A stretch of DNA of 64,000 nt from Dyadobacter sp. 50-39 (GTDB lineage: Bacteria; Bacteroidota; Bacteroidia; Cytophagales; Spirosomataceae): contig MKSR01000012.1 of NCBI GenBank assembly GCA_001898145.1, positions 490,953 through 554,952 on the forward strand, read 5' to 3'. Positions 16,911 to 25,900 of the stretch are shown piece after piece. Below the pieces are notes generated by a model. That model ran no database searches, was not told the origin of the DNA, and saw only the letters and a program-made list of their open reading frames with translations. The first letter of the stretch is position 1. Each line of letters opens with the position of its first letter. The position numbers and the translations under genes were made by a program.

Positions 16911-17567
16911 ATGGCGAAAATTATCGTTTTTGGAGTACTCGACACAGCAGAACTAGCGCACTATTATTTAACCCATGACTCTGATCATGAGGTTGTTGCA
17001 TTCACCGTCAATCGCCAATACATCGACAAAGACAATTTCCACGGCCTGCCTGTGGTGGCATTTGAGGATGTGGAAACCCTATTCCCGCCGTCGGAATACA
17101 AGTTCTTTGCTCCTATGACCGGTCGCAATATGAACCGGAACCGCGAGGCGATCTACAACCACGCGAAAGCGAAAGGCTACCAGTTCATTTCCTATATCAG
17201 TTCCCGTGCGACGCTTTTCGGCAACGAAATAGGCGAGAACTGCTTTATCCTTGAAGATAATACGATCCAGCCCTTCACGACCATTGGCAACAATGTGGTA
17301 CTGTGGAGCGGTAACCATATCGGCCACCATGGCCAGATCAAAGACCACGTCTTCTTTACTTCCCATGTGGTGCTTTCGGGGCATTGTGTGGTAGAATCGT
17401 ACTCTTTCTTTGGAGTAAATGCCACCATCCGCGATTACACGACGATTGCGCAAGGCACGCTTGTGGGAATGGCTTCTGCGATTATGAAAGAGACGGAGGA
17501 GTGGGGCGTCTACGTAGGCAACCCCGCGAAAAAGGTGCCCGGAAAGATGAGCTACGAAGCTTATTGA
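16911..17567 (+). CDS. Hexapeptide-repeat sugar acyltransferase (NeuD/PglD-like)
   Basis: 218 residues. An N-terminal Rossmann-like segment (KIIVFGVLDTAELAHYYL) is followed from about residue 95 by left-handed beta-helix repeats ([LIV]-G-x4 patterns such as IGENCF, IGNNVV, IKDHVF), as in PglD/NeuD N- or O-acetyltransferases. GNHIGHHGQI contains the His expected to act as base. The end GVYVGNPAKKV is the common C-terminal motif of LbH transferases. It probably acylates the amino sugar made by the aminotransferase upstream. Confidence 0.85.
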   Translation: MAKIIVFGVLDTAELAHYYLTHDSDHEVVAFTVNRQYIDKDNFHGLPVVAFEDVETLFPPSEYKFFAPMTGRNMNRNREAIYNHAKAKGYQFISYISSRATLFGNEIGENCFILEDNTIQPFTTIGNNVVLWSGNHIGHHGQIKDHVFFTSHVVLSGHCVVESYSFFGVNATIRDYTTIAQGTLVGMASAIMKETEEWGVYVGNPAKKVPGKMSYEAY

Positions 17568-17608
17568 GTCGGTCCGGGGACGAAAGTTTGAGCTAGCTAA
17601 TATCGGTA

Positions 17609-18832
17609 ATGGAGCAGAAGAAAATACTTTTTGTAAGTCATGATGCTAACAGGGCAGGAAGTCAGTTGCTGCTGCTGCAGTTGTTACGGCTATTGAAAGA
17701 ACGGGGTGTTCCCATGCATCTGCTGCTCTGTAACGGAGGTGAACTGGAAGCGGAATTTGAAAAGGTGGTTGGTGTTACGCGCCTTTATCAAAACAAAAAG
17801 ATCACTACTCCCCCATTTACGGGCAAGCTGCTCCGCAAAACCAATCTCCTGAAATTTTACGAAGAACATTCGCTGCACAAAGGAAATGAAAGGGTCCTGG
17901 CGGAGCTTGAACAGCAGAATATCGGACTGGTCTTCATCAATTCCATTGCGAACGCGGAAGTCTACTACGATTTTCTGAAATCGTTTCATGACTTGCCGCT
18001 CGTACTTTTTGTACACGAGCTGGCGATGTCTGTCAAGATTTATACACAGGAAACTCAGCTTGCCTTCCTGCTCAAAAGGACGGATCACCTGATCGCCGTA
18101 TCGAATGCAGTAGCGGATCATTACATCCGCAAATACGACTTTCCTGCGGCACACGTGAGCACCTTTACGCTGATCGACCACGAACACATTGACCAGCGCC
18201 TGGCCGACGTACAGCACGATATTCTCGAAAAGACCTATAAAATTCCTGACGACGCCATTGTGATCGGCGGTTGCGGGAATGCCGAATGGCGAAAAGGAAA
18301 TGACCTTTTCAACTGGATTGCGAGCAGGGTCATCCGTAAAACGCAGCCGCTGCCCGTCTACTTCGTGTGGGTGGGCGCAGGCCAGCAGCATGAGATCTAC
18401 GAACTGATCGAAAGCGACATCCGGCTGATGGGACTGAGCGACAAGATCATCCTCATCCCGCCGACTCCGCGCGCGCTCGACTATATCAACCGTTACGACG
18501 TATTGCTCCTGAGCTCCCGCGAGGACCCCTACCCGCTTGTGGTGATGGAGGCTGCATTGCAGGAAATCCCGGTGGTATGCTTCGAAGGTGCAGGCGGCGC
18601 GCCGGAACTCATCGAAGGCGATGCCGGGTTTGTAGTCCCGTATATGGATATCTCGGCGGCTTCGGATGCGATCATCCAGCTCATCCTCGATCCATCGCTG
18701 CGAAACACATTGGGGCAGAATGCCCGTAAAAAAGTATTGGAAAGGCACAACACAGACAAAAGCATCGCGAGCGTCGAAGCCATTATTCAGAAGTATTTAC
18801 CTTTGCAGGTTTCGGAACAGCACAATCAATGA
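17609..18832 (+). CDS. Glycosyltransferase family 4 protein
   Basis: 407 residues with GT-B architecture. The N-terminal KILFVSHDANRAGSQLLLLQ is an acceptor-domain start, and the C-terminal donor domain shows GCGNAEWRKGNDLF and SSREDPYPLVVMEA, the nucleotide-sugar-binding region of retaining GT4 enzymes. GAPELIEGDAGFVVPY follows, as usual. It should transfer a sugar from a nucleotide donor to the growing lipid-linked glycan on the cytoplasmic side. Its stop overlaps the next gene's start (ATGA). Confidence 0.9.
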   Translation: MEQKKILFVSHDANRAGSQLLLLQLLRLLKERGVPMHLLLCNGGELEAEFEKVVGVTRLYQNKKITTPPFTGKLLRKTNLLKFYEEHSLHKGNERVLAELEQQNIGLVFINSIANAEVYYDFLKSFHDLPLVLFVHELAMSVKIYTQETQLAFLLKRTDHLIAVSNAVADHYIRKYDFPAAHVSTFTLIDHEHIDQRLADVQHDILEKTYKIPDDAIVIGGCGNAEWRKGNDLFNWIASRVIRKTQPLPVYFVWVGAGQQHEIYELIESDIRLMGLSDKIILIPPTPRALDYINRYDVLLLSSREDPYPLVVMEAALQEIPVVCFEGAGGAPELIEGDAGFVVPYMDISAASDAIIQLILDPSLRNTLGQNARKKVLERHNTDKSIASVEAIIQKYLPLQVSEQHNQ

Positions 18833-19812
18833 CCATTGCCTTTACCATTTGCTCCATCAATTACCTCGCACAAGCCAGGACATTAGGAGACTCGCTCAAA
18901 GCGACCAACCCGGACGTCCGCTTCTTCATCGGCCTGGTAGACACACTTCAGGGCGTTGCATTTGAGGATTCCTACGCACCCGACTACCCGATGATCGAGA
19001 TCGACAAGATCGAAATCCGCGATTTTCAGGAAATGTGCGCACGGTATAATATCACTGAGCTGAACACCGCGGTAAAACCTTTCTATTTTACCTACTTTTT
19101 CAAGCATTATCCGGAAGCTAAAAACGTCATCTATTTCGACCCGGATATCATTGTTTTTCAGCCATTAACAGAACTTACCAACGCTCTGGCAAAGCACAAT
19201 GCAGTACTTACGCCGCATATCAACACGCCGATCAATGACCGGCTGACGCCCAACGAGTTGCACCACCTCAACACCGGCGTTTATAACCTGGGGTTTGTGG
19301 CCTTCAGCCGCTCGGAAGAAAACGACAGGTTCATCGCGTGGTGGGAGGAAAAGCTGCGCTACGAATGCCTGATCGACCTTTGCAATGGCCTTTTTGTGGA
19401 CCAGAACTGGATGAATTTCCTGCCAGTTTTTGTTCCAAACACGCATATCGAGCGAAATCCCGGCTACAATGCAGCCTATTGGAATTTGCACGAGCGTACT
19501 TTTGCGCAGCGCGACGGCCAATGGTATGTCAATGGGCACAATCCTTTGATATTCTTCCATTACAGCGGCTATGACCCTGCGAAACCGGATATTTTGTCGA
19601 AATACCAGGATCGTTTCGAGCTGAATGCCCGCACGGATCTTACGGAGCTTTTTGCTTTATATAAAAACTGCCTGATCAGCAACGGGAACGCCTATTACCG
19701 CAAGTTCCCCTGCGCGTACATCAAGCCGGCACCTGTGCGCCGCTACCTGCGTATCCGGAAATATTTGAAAATGCCTTTCAACTATCTGATCGGCAAGCTG
19801 CAAACGATCTGA
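18829..19812 (+). CDS. GT8-like glycosyltransferase with intact DxD
   Basis: 327 residues of GT-A type. The start MTIAFTICSINYLAQARTLGDSL and the motif IYFDPDIIVF give a DxD at Asp104-Asp106 for Mn2+ and nucleotide binding. A later HYSG (His244) matches the second metal ligand position of GT8-related enzymes, and FVDQNW (Asp191-Gln192) the acceptor/donor loop. It is therefore likely to be an active retaining glycosyltransferase of the polysaccharide pathway. It has a diverged paralogue at 20574 in which both metal motifs are changed. It overlaps the preceding gene by 4 bases and the next by 1. Confidence 0.82.
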   Translation: MTIAFTICSINYLAQARTLGDSLKATNPDVRFFIGLVDTLQGVAFEDSYAPDYPMIEIDKIEIRDFQEMCARYNITELNTAVKPFYFTYFFKHYPEAKNVIYFDPDIIVFQPLTELTNALAKHNAVLTPHINTPINDRLTPNELHHLNTGVYNLGFVAFSRSEENDRFIAWWEEKLRYECLIDLCNGLFVDQNWMNFLPVFVPNTHIERNPGYNAAYWNLHERTFAQRDGQWYVNGHNPLIFFHYSGYDPAKPDILSKYQDRFELNARTDLTELFALYKNCLISNGNAYYRKFPCAYIKPAPVRRYLRIRKYLKMPFNYLIGKLQTI

Positions 19813-20567
19813 TGAAAGAGCTGGTTACCGTCATTATTCCGATTCTCGAACCTCAGATCGATCCAACGGAGGAAAAACTGCTGCATCACGCGCTGCAAGT
19901 CCTTTCGGATTACCCGATCATTTTTGTCGCGGGCGAAGGGGCAGATCTTTCAGTGGTGCGCGAACACGCGGAAAACTTCGACGTCGTGCATTTTCCCAGG
20001 CGCTATTTTGAATCGAGGCAGCATCTGGCGCAACTGCTCCTGATGTCCGATTTTTATGATCGTTTCAACTGGTGTGACTTTTTGTTAATTCATGAGTTAA
20101 ATAGCTGGGTGGTCAAAGACGAGCTGCATTACTGGTGTAAGCAGGGTTACGATTACATCAAGGCCGGGCCGGTATTGACTGGTACTGATAAAGCACCTGG
20201 TTTTTTGAAACGTATTTCGGGGCTTTCGGAGCAGGAAAAACGATTATTCGGGGCGGGTTATGCCGACAACGGGCTTTACCTTTGCCGGATAGAGCGGATG
20301 ACGTCCACTTTAAAAAGTAAGCGAAGCGTTGCCCATCAATATCGCCACAATGCAGGCCTACCCTACTCCGACTCGGTGTTCTGGGAGCTCGAAGCGAACC
20401 GCTTCCTGCCGCATTTGAGAAAACCCACCGACATTGTACGCAGCCATTTTGCCCAATTTGGTGTCCGATATCAAAATGGCACATCGTTACCTTTTGCTTT
20501 TACAGGCATTTCGCGGGATAATATCCACGAGATACCTTACTTTAAAAATTTGCCTGAAACGGAATAG
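19812..20567 (+). CDS. DUF5672-like putative glycosyltransferase
   Basis: 251 residues. The segment CDFLLIHELNSWV, then DELHYWCKQGYDYIKAG, an ADNGLYLCR stretch and a DSVFWE motif follow the order of the DUF5672 family, whose members sit in glycan loci and are thought to be GT-A glycosyltransferases. As I remember the family, the first motif normally reads Q-L/T-D with an aspartate; here it is E-L-N. GNGGFSLR is also altered to ADNGLYLCR. So catalytic competence is uncertain. The gene lies between two GT8-like paralogues with almost no spacing. Confidence 0.7.
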   Translation: MKELVTVIIPILEPQIDPTEEKLLHHALQVLSDYPIIFVAGEGADLSVVREHAENFDVVHFPRRYFESRQHLAQLLLMSDFYDRFNWCDFLLIHELNSWVVKDELHYWCKQGYDYIKAGPVLTGTDKAPGFLKRISGLSEQEKRLFGAGYADNGLYLCRIERMTSTLKSKRSVAHQYRHNAGLPYSDSVFWELEANRFLPHLRKPTDIVRSHFAQFGVRYQNGTSLPFAFTGISRDNIHEIPYFKNLPETE

Positions 20568-20573
20568 TCGTTC

Positions 20574-21527
20574 ATGAACATTATATACACAGTTTGTAAC
20601 CGAACCAACCTGGCGCACGCACTGGCTCTGGCCGATTCTGTGTTACAACACCAGCCGGATGACGTTTTTTACATTGCCCTGGTCGATTCGCTCAGCATTG
20701 ACAAGCTCCCCGGGCATGTGAAACTGTTATCGGTTTCGGAACTGGCTATCCCGGATTTCGATCGGATGGCTGCCGGGTACTATGATTTTGAGCTGCTGCC
20801 TGCGACGCGTCCCTGGTTTGCATTGGAGTTGTTGAAAAAGCATCCCGAATGTGAACGATTGACCTTTCTAAGCCCGACAGTAGTGCTTAAAAGGTCGTTC
20901 GATAGCCTGCTGAATGCGGATGCGGAAATGTTCCTGACCCCGAATATTTCAGCTCCCTTAAAAAAATCTCCGATTTTGGACGATAAGCGCATCCTGAATG
21001 CCGGGATGTATCATTCCGGAAGCTGGTCGCTGCGGCGATCGGAAAAAACGGTTGCCATGCTGGAATGGTGGGCACACCGCACGATCGACCGGGCGAGCTT
21101 CGACCTTTGCAATGGCATGAATACCGATCAGCTCTGGCTCAATTATGTGCCGGTTTGGGTTCCTGCAACGCAGACATTGCATCATCCCGGCTGGCATTAC
21201 GGCTTAAATGCAGTTTTGAATAAAAACCTTGTTATTAAAAACGATAGCCCTGAAATCGATGGCCAGCCGCTGATTTCGCTTGAATTCGCCGGGCTGGGGC
21301 ATTTCGATCCGATCTGGTCTGACCATGCAGCGTTGGTTACCACGAATAAGGCATTTCAAGATCTGTTCATGGAGTACCAGCGCATTGTGATCAGAAAGAA
21401 ACAGGCACTGGAAACCGGCGGCGAGCCGGCATTTGGCAAATATGCCAACATTCTTCCTAACCGGCTTATGCGAAAAGGTATCGCCGCCAGGTTGAAAGAG
21501 TTGACCACCTATATCGATCAGTTTTAA
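20574..21527 (+). CDS. Diverged GT8-like paralogue lacking DxD
   Basis: 317 residues, co-linear with the enzyme at 18829: MNIIYTVCNRTNLAHALALADSV at the start, ILNAGMYHSG, FDLCNGMNTDQLW and PGWHYGLNAVL in the same order. At the position of the DxD (FDPD in the paralogue) it reads LSPT (Ser100-Pro-Thr102), and at the HYSG position it reads EFAG (Glu237). Both metal ligands are thus replaced while the fold and the DQ.W motif remain. It is probably a pseudo-glycosyltransferase, perhaps a partner subunit of the active paralogue, or a metal-independent enzyme. Confidence 0.78.
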   Translation: MNIIYTVCNRTNLAHALALADSVLQHQPDDVFYIALVDSLSIDKLPGHVKLLSVSELAIPDFDRMAAGYYDFELLPATRPWFALELLKKHPECERLTFLSPTVVLKRSFDSLLNADAEMFLTPNISAPLKKSPILDDKRILNAGMYHSGSWSLRRSEKTVAMLEWWAHRTIDRASFDLCNGMNTDQLWLNYVPVWVPATQTLHHPGWHYGLNAVLNKNLVIKNDSPEIDGQPLISLEFAGLGHFDPIWSDHAALVTTNKAFQDLFMEYQRIVIRKKQALETGGEPAFGKYANILPNRLMRKGIAARLKELTTYIDQF

Positions 21528-21545
21528 CCAGCGAAACAGGATTCC

Positions 21546-22430
21546 ATGCATTTTTTAGAACAAACCACACAGGACCTGCGAAGCTTCGTATCGGCATTAA
21601 AACCGGCAGCACCTGCGGGCAATACCCAACGGTATCCTAAACTGACGATCATTACTCCGTCCTACAACCAGGCCGCGTTCCTGGAACGGACGATCCTGAG
21701 CGTGCTTAACCAGGGCTACCCGAACCTCGAATACATGATCGTTGACGGCGGCTCGAACGACGGCAGTGTGGAGATTATACAAAAATATGAACAGTACCTT
21801 TCCTGGTGGGTTTCTGAGAAGGACCGCGGGCAGGTGCATGCCATCAACAAGGCCCTGGAACGGGCCACGGGCGACTACATCAGCTTCCAAAATTCGGACG
21901 ATGTATATTTCCCCGGCACTTTCACTCGTTTTGGAGAAGCAGCATTGAAATATCCGGTCGATATCCTGTATGGCGACCTCTACATGATCACCACCGACGA
22001 CGAAGTGACCGAAATACTCAAAACGACTTCCTACGACTTCGATTGCCAGATTTTGGAAGGGATGCAGATCCATAACCAGTCGCTGTTTTTCAAGCGTTCG
22101 CTGGTGGAAAAGTACGGTATGTTCGACGAGTCGTTCCGTTTTGCATTCGATTACGACTTCATTACACGGTACACTTCGCACCCAACGACGACCACCAAAA
22201 AGATCGATGGCCTAGGAGGCGCATTACGTGTGCACGCCGACGCGAAGTCTTCGACCATCGCCTCGACCATCGGCCGGGAGGAACATGCAAGGGTACAAAA
22301 ATTGTACATTTCAACGAACACGTCTCCCGTAGTCAACAAAATGAAGTATCTTTGGTGCCGTGTCCGTAAAATCGGCTATTTCATTCTGCGGCTCGATATT
22401 CAGTACATCAGATTCAGGCTTTCCAGATGA
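21546..22430 (+). CDS. Glycosyltransferase family 2 protein
   Basis: 294 residues. ITPSYNQAAFLERTILSVLNQ (37-57) and IVDGGSNDGS (65-74) are the nucleotide-binding start of GT2 enzymes, and FQNSDDVYFPG carries the metal-binding DD (118-119). The segment RGQVHAINKALERATGDYISFQN is typical of the WcaA-like subgroup. It is an inverting transferase acting on the cytoplasmic glycan intermediate. The last codon overlaps the start of the next gene (ATGA). Confidence 0.92.
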   Translation: MHFLEQTTQDLRSFVSALKPAAPAGNTQRYPKLTIITPSYNQAAFLERTILSVLNQGYPNLEYMIVDGGSNDGSVEIIQKYEQYLSWWVSEKDRGQVHAINKALERATGDYISFQNSDDVYFPGTFTRFGEAALKYPVDILYGDLYMITTDDEVTEILKTTSYDFDCQILEGMQIHNQSLFFKRSLVEKYGMFDESFRFAFDYDFITRYTSHPTTTTKKIDGLGGALRVHADAKSSTIASTIGREEHARVQKLYISTNTSPVVNKMKYLWCRVRKIGYFILRLDIQYIRFRLSR

Positions 22431-23773
22431 ATTGGAGTTTATTCAATGTAACCAATAATTTTAACTATCTCCGGTATTCGGTGGGCATCGCCATGATGTT
22501 CAACGGCTTTCCGCTGATATTTTTTATTCGCGATACACTCCACGTAGGTCCGGCCAGCAGCGTTTTTACCGCTATTTTCTTTTCGTTTGCGCTCTTGCTG
22601 ATGGTCCCGCCGACGCTGTTCAAACGACTTTACAAGCCGAATGTCATCCTGATCAACCTCGCGGCCTTGTTCCTGCTGCTGACCCTCTTTTACTTCATGT
22701 TTTTGAATCATCAGGGGAAATCGGTAGCCGACATAGGTAACTTCGTATTCACTTTCGGATTCCTGGCACTGCTCATGCACGTCCCTAACGACGTGAAAGA
22801 CACCCTGATACAGGTACTTTTCCTGTTCTCATTTTTCACCAACATTACCCTGGTGTACTCGCTCATTACCGACCCCAACTGGACGCCGGGAATGCGGGCA
22901 GCGGTCAACTTTGCCAATGAAGGTGCCCAACCGGGCGGTAACCCGCACATTACGGCGAGGAATGGGGTCATTACCCTGCTTTCCGCCATGGTGTTATTGG
23001 GTAATACCAAGCACTTGCTCTCGCGGCTTTTCCTGTTTTTTTCGGTGCTTTTCGGGTTGGGTGTGGTGATATTATCACTCGCAAAATCGAGCTACCTGGG
23101 ACTGGGCGTCGTTTGCGGTGCATATTTTCTTTTCCATTTCAAGTTTTCGGACATTTCTTCGGTTGTCGGCAATGCGTTCAAGTTCAGGAATATGGTATTT
23201 ATCATATTGATATTAATGGTGGTTTACTACTTCCTGGCGCGCTATGGCGATATCCTCAACCTGCTTTTAGGTTATTGGGATATTTTCGAGGACCGGATCA
23301 TGAACGTTATCTTTACCTCCACGGGCGTAAGGCTTTCCGAAGAAGCGGATGTCGATTACTCGGCGATGGGCCGGGTAAGTGGTTTCGGGGAATTTATGGA
23401 AACGCTGTATTCGTGGGACGTTTTCCTCGGCAGGGGTTACAAGAATGACTATCTCGACGTTCCGCTACTGGAATCGTGGGTTAACCACGGAGTTTTCGGT
23501 TTCTTGTTCTTTACGAGCTTTAACTTCTTCCTGTTTGTGTTCGTGATACGCGAAGTTCGCCGCCATACCAATCCTTTGACGACGTTCCTGGCGTATTTCT
23601 TCCTGTCGATGATGGTACTGCTCTTCACCGGTGGCCGGCCCTACGATATCGCATTCTGGTTCCCGTATTCGGTGATGATCCGCTTCCTGGGCATCAAATA
23701 CCTCGATGCGATCCCCCGTTTCAAAAAGGTGTCCCGGCCAGCACCACAACCGATTAGTACCGTAACCACCTGA
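22427..23773 (+). CDS. O-antigen polymerase/ligase-like membrane protein (Wzy/WaaL type)
   Basis: 448 residues with about ten transmembrane helices and one larger hydrophilic loop at about residues 290-345. The loop contains GRVSGFGEFMETLYSWDVFLGRGYKNDY, resembling the periplasmic loop of O-antigen ligases and polymerases (Wzy_C region). It could polymerise repeat units or ligate the finished glycan to a lipid or protein carrier. In a locus with a Wzm/Wzt exporter, ligation is the more expected task, but no sequence feature decides this. Confidence 0.75.
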   Translation: MNWSLFNVTNNFNYLRYSVGIAMMFNGFPLIFFIRDTLHVGPASSVFTAIFFSFALLLMVPPTLFKRLYKPNVILINLAALFLLLTLFYFMFLNHQGKSVADIGNFVFTFGFLALLMHVPNDVKDTLIQVLFLFSFFTNITLVYSLITDPNWTPGMRAAVNFANEGAQPGGNPHITARNGVITLLSAMVLLGNTKHLLSRLFLFFSVLFGLGVVILSLAKSSYLGLGVVCGAYFLFHFKFSDISSVVGNAFKFRNMVFIILILMVVYYFLARYGDILNLLLGYWDIFEDRIMNVIFTSTGVRLSEEADVDYSAMGRVSGFGEFMETLYSWDVFLGRGYKNDYLDVPLLESWVNHGVFGFLFFTSFNFFLFVFVIREVRRHTNPLTTFLAYFFLSMMVLLFTGGRPYDIAFWFPYSVMIRFLGIKYLDAIPRFKKVSRPAPQPISTVTT

Positions 23774-23825
23774 CACGCTCACCTGAGCCGCGGAACCTTC
23801 CGGCAAGGTTTCCAGCATTGCACGC

Positions 23826-24875
23826 ATGAAGAACAGAGTTGAACAACTGGATGGGTTAAGGGGCATATTTGCCGTCCTGGTCATCGCGCACCATCATAAT
23901 GCATTCAAAGATTCTATTCTTTACAATAACTTTTTCGTCATCAATGCGAGCCTTTTTGTCGATTTCTTCTTCGTGCTGAGCGGCTTCGTAATTGCTTTGA
24001 ATTATGTCGACCGCATTCACACAACCGGTGATTTCCTGACATTCCTCAAAAAGCGGTTCATAAGGCTCTATCCGCTGCTGTTCTACACCGAAGTCGTTTT
24101 TGTGGCGGCGAACCTCCTGGGTGAACACAGCGCATTCAAGAATGTAGGCGGGATGGGCTTGGGATATTATCTGTACACATCGCTCGATGCCCTCACATTC
24201 ATGGGTTCCAGCACCGTATTCGGTGGGTGGATCAGCAATAACTATCCATCCTGGTCCATTTCGGCAGAAATGATTTCCTACGTCGTATTCGGACTGGTGG
24301 TTTTGATGTTGCCCCGGGTTAAATACGCTGCATTTGCGGTCATCGGCTTGCTATCCGCTCTTTTCATTTATTCCCGGGGCGAATACCTGCTCGCCTACGA
24401 CTATGGGTATGTGCGCGGGCTTTTGTGTTTCTCGCTGGGCATATTCACTCACCGGCTGCTACGGCAAAAAACGTTTCAGCTTTCCGCATTTGAAATCCCA
24501 TTCCTGCTCTTCATGATTGCGGCTATGTATTTCGTGCATCATTGGGAGCTTAACCTCTGGAAACTTGTTTTCCCTTTCATTTTCTCGATCGGCATTGTCA
24601 TTTTCGCCAGCTCAACCGGCGTAGTGACGCAAATGCTGAACAGCAGGCCATTTCAATATCTGGGCAAAATCTCCTACTCCATTTATCTGAACCACGCGAT
24701 CGTGCTGATCTTCGTCAACATCGTTTTGTTCCGGTTCTTGAAGTCGCCGCAAAATGAAGTGATGTTTGCGATTTCACTGCTCAGCGCTATCGCGCTTACG
24801 ATCCTGTATTCGCATTTCACCTATGAATTTGTGGAAAAAGGTGTGGGTAAATTTCTCAGGGACCGCTGGAAGTAG
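23826..24875 (+). CDS. Acyltransferase family 3 protein (OafA-like)
   Basis: 349 residues with about ten transmembrane helices. The N-terminal RVEQLDGLRGIFAVLVIAHH has the conserved R-x3-LDGLRG start and the catalytic His pair of the acyltransferase-3 family. FFVLSGFVI and FLKKRFIRLYPLL follow in the usual order. These integral membrane enzymes O-acetylate surface glycans. It is the last gene of the polysaccharide run; the next gene (thioredoxin) is 90 bases away. Confidence 0.9.
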   Translation: MKNRVEQLDGLRGIFAVLVIAHHHNAFKDSILYNNFFVINASLFVDFFFVLSGFVIALNYVDRIHTTGDFLTFLKKRFIRLYPLLFYTEVVFVAANLLGEHSAFKNVGGMGLGYYLYTSLDALTFMGSSTVFGGWISNNYPSWSISAEMISYVVFGLVVLMLPRVKYAAFAVIGLLSALFIYSRGEYLLAYDYGYVRGLLCFSLGIFTHRLLRQKTFQLSAFEIPFLLFMIAAMYFVHHWELNLWKLVFPFIFSIGIVIFASSTGVVTQMLNSRPFQYLGKISYSIYLNHAIVLIFVNIVLFRFLKSPQNEVMFAISLLSAIALTILYSHFTYEFVEKGVGKFLRDRWK

Positions 24876-24965
24876 TGGCATGATCTTTACCCGGGATTTC
24901 TGCCGGGCCCGATTAAACCTTTCGTGTCCCGGATGGGTTATCATTTCAGATAAAACAACGCAGTC

Positions 24966-25262
24966 ATGGCAACATTTTCAGAATTGATTAACAGCGATAA
25001 ACCGGTTTTGGTAGATTTTTCGGCCGAATGGTGCGGCCCTTGTAAAATGATGAAACCGATCCTTGAAAAAGTAAAGGCCGATTTGGGCGATTCCGCGACG
25101 ATCATCAAAGTAGACGTGGATAAAAACCAGGCAGCAGCGCAGGCATACCGCATTCAGGGCGTTCCTACGCTCATCGTTTTCAAAAACGGCAAGCCGCTCT
25201 GGCGACAGTCCGGCGTAGTACAGGCTGACCAGCTCAAATCCGTTATCCAGCAATACATTTAA
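24966..25262 (+). CDS. trxA: Thioredoxin
   Basis: 98 residues. The active site WCGPCK (Cys23 and Cys26) with [14 protein letters not shown], the cis-proline segment [12 protein letters not shown] and the full thioredoxin length are present. No signal peptide, so it is cytoplasmic. It keeps protein thiols reduced with thioredoxin reductase, which is not in the window. A pentapeptide-repeat gene follows 15 bases downstream. Confidence 0.95.
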   Translation: MATFSELINSDKPVLVDFSAEWCGPCKMMKPILEKVKADLGDSATIIKVDVDKNQAAAQAYRIQGVPTLIVFKNGKPLWRQSGVVQADQLKSVIQQYI

Positions 25263-25277
25263 TATCCCTTTGGCTCA

Positions 25278-25841
25278 ATGCGTAATACCCGCAGTTTTGA
25301 AATAATAGAAAATAAAGATTTTAGCATTGAGCCACTGCTGGAAAGCAGCTACGAGCAGGTCCGGTTTGTACAATGCAACATGCCCGACCTTGCCGGTATC
25401 GATTTCATCGACTGCGTGTTCGAGGAATGCAACCTGAGCAACGCATCGGTGAAAAATTGTAAAATTTCCGATATAGAATTCATCCATTGTAAACTCACCG
25501 GCGTCAACTTTTCGGAAAGTAAAGACTTTGCCTTTGCTGCCGTTTTCGAAAACTGTATTCTCGACTACACGATCTTCGAGCGGAAGAAGCTGAACAAGAC
25601 CGTTTTCAGCAACTGCAAGGTCCACAATGCGGACTTTACGCAAACGGACCTTTCCAAATGCAAGGTGCATAACTGCGACTTCTGGGACGCGGTTTTCGAC
25701 GGTACCAATCTCGCTGGCGTCGATTTTTCGACCAGCAAGAACTTCACCATCGACCCGACGGCGAACAATGTACGCAAAGCAAAATTCCTCTCCTCTGATC
25801 TGGCCGGCCTGCTCACCAAATTTGACATAATTATCAGATAG
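25278..25841 (+). CDS. Pentapeptide-repeat protein
   Basis: 187 residues made almost entirely of five-residue repeats of the A(D/N)LXX kind (for example LAGIDFIDCVFEECNLSNAS and CKLTGVNFSES), which fold as a right-handed quadrilateral beta-helix. A helical break near the middle recalls the Qnr/MfpA layout, where such proteins mimic DNA and protect or inhibit gyrase. Whether this one does so is unknown. The region is rich in Cys at the outward positions (CNM, CVF, CNL, CKI). No signal peptide. Confidence 0.85.
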   Translation: MRNTRSFEIIENKDFSIEPLLESSYEQVRFVQCNMPDLAGIDFIDCVFEECNLSNASVKNCKISDIEFIHCKLTGVNFSESKDFAFAAVFENCILDYTIFERKKLNKTVFSNCKVHNADFTQTDLSKCKVHNCDFWDAVFDGTNLAGVDFSTSKNFTIDPTANNVRKAKFLSSDLAGLLTKFDIIIR

Positions 25842-25900
25842 TCCTTTGAACGGCTCTGCGTTTTTCGTTTCTTGGGCGCTTCTAAACCAAGCCTTTGAAT

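Noticed and set aside
20574-21527. Treating the diverged GT8-like gene as a pseudogene
   Set aside because: The frame is intact, of full length, and most fold motifs are conserved; only the metal ligands are replaced, so it is listed as a coding gene.
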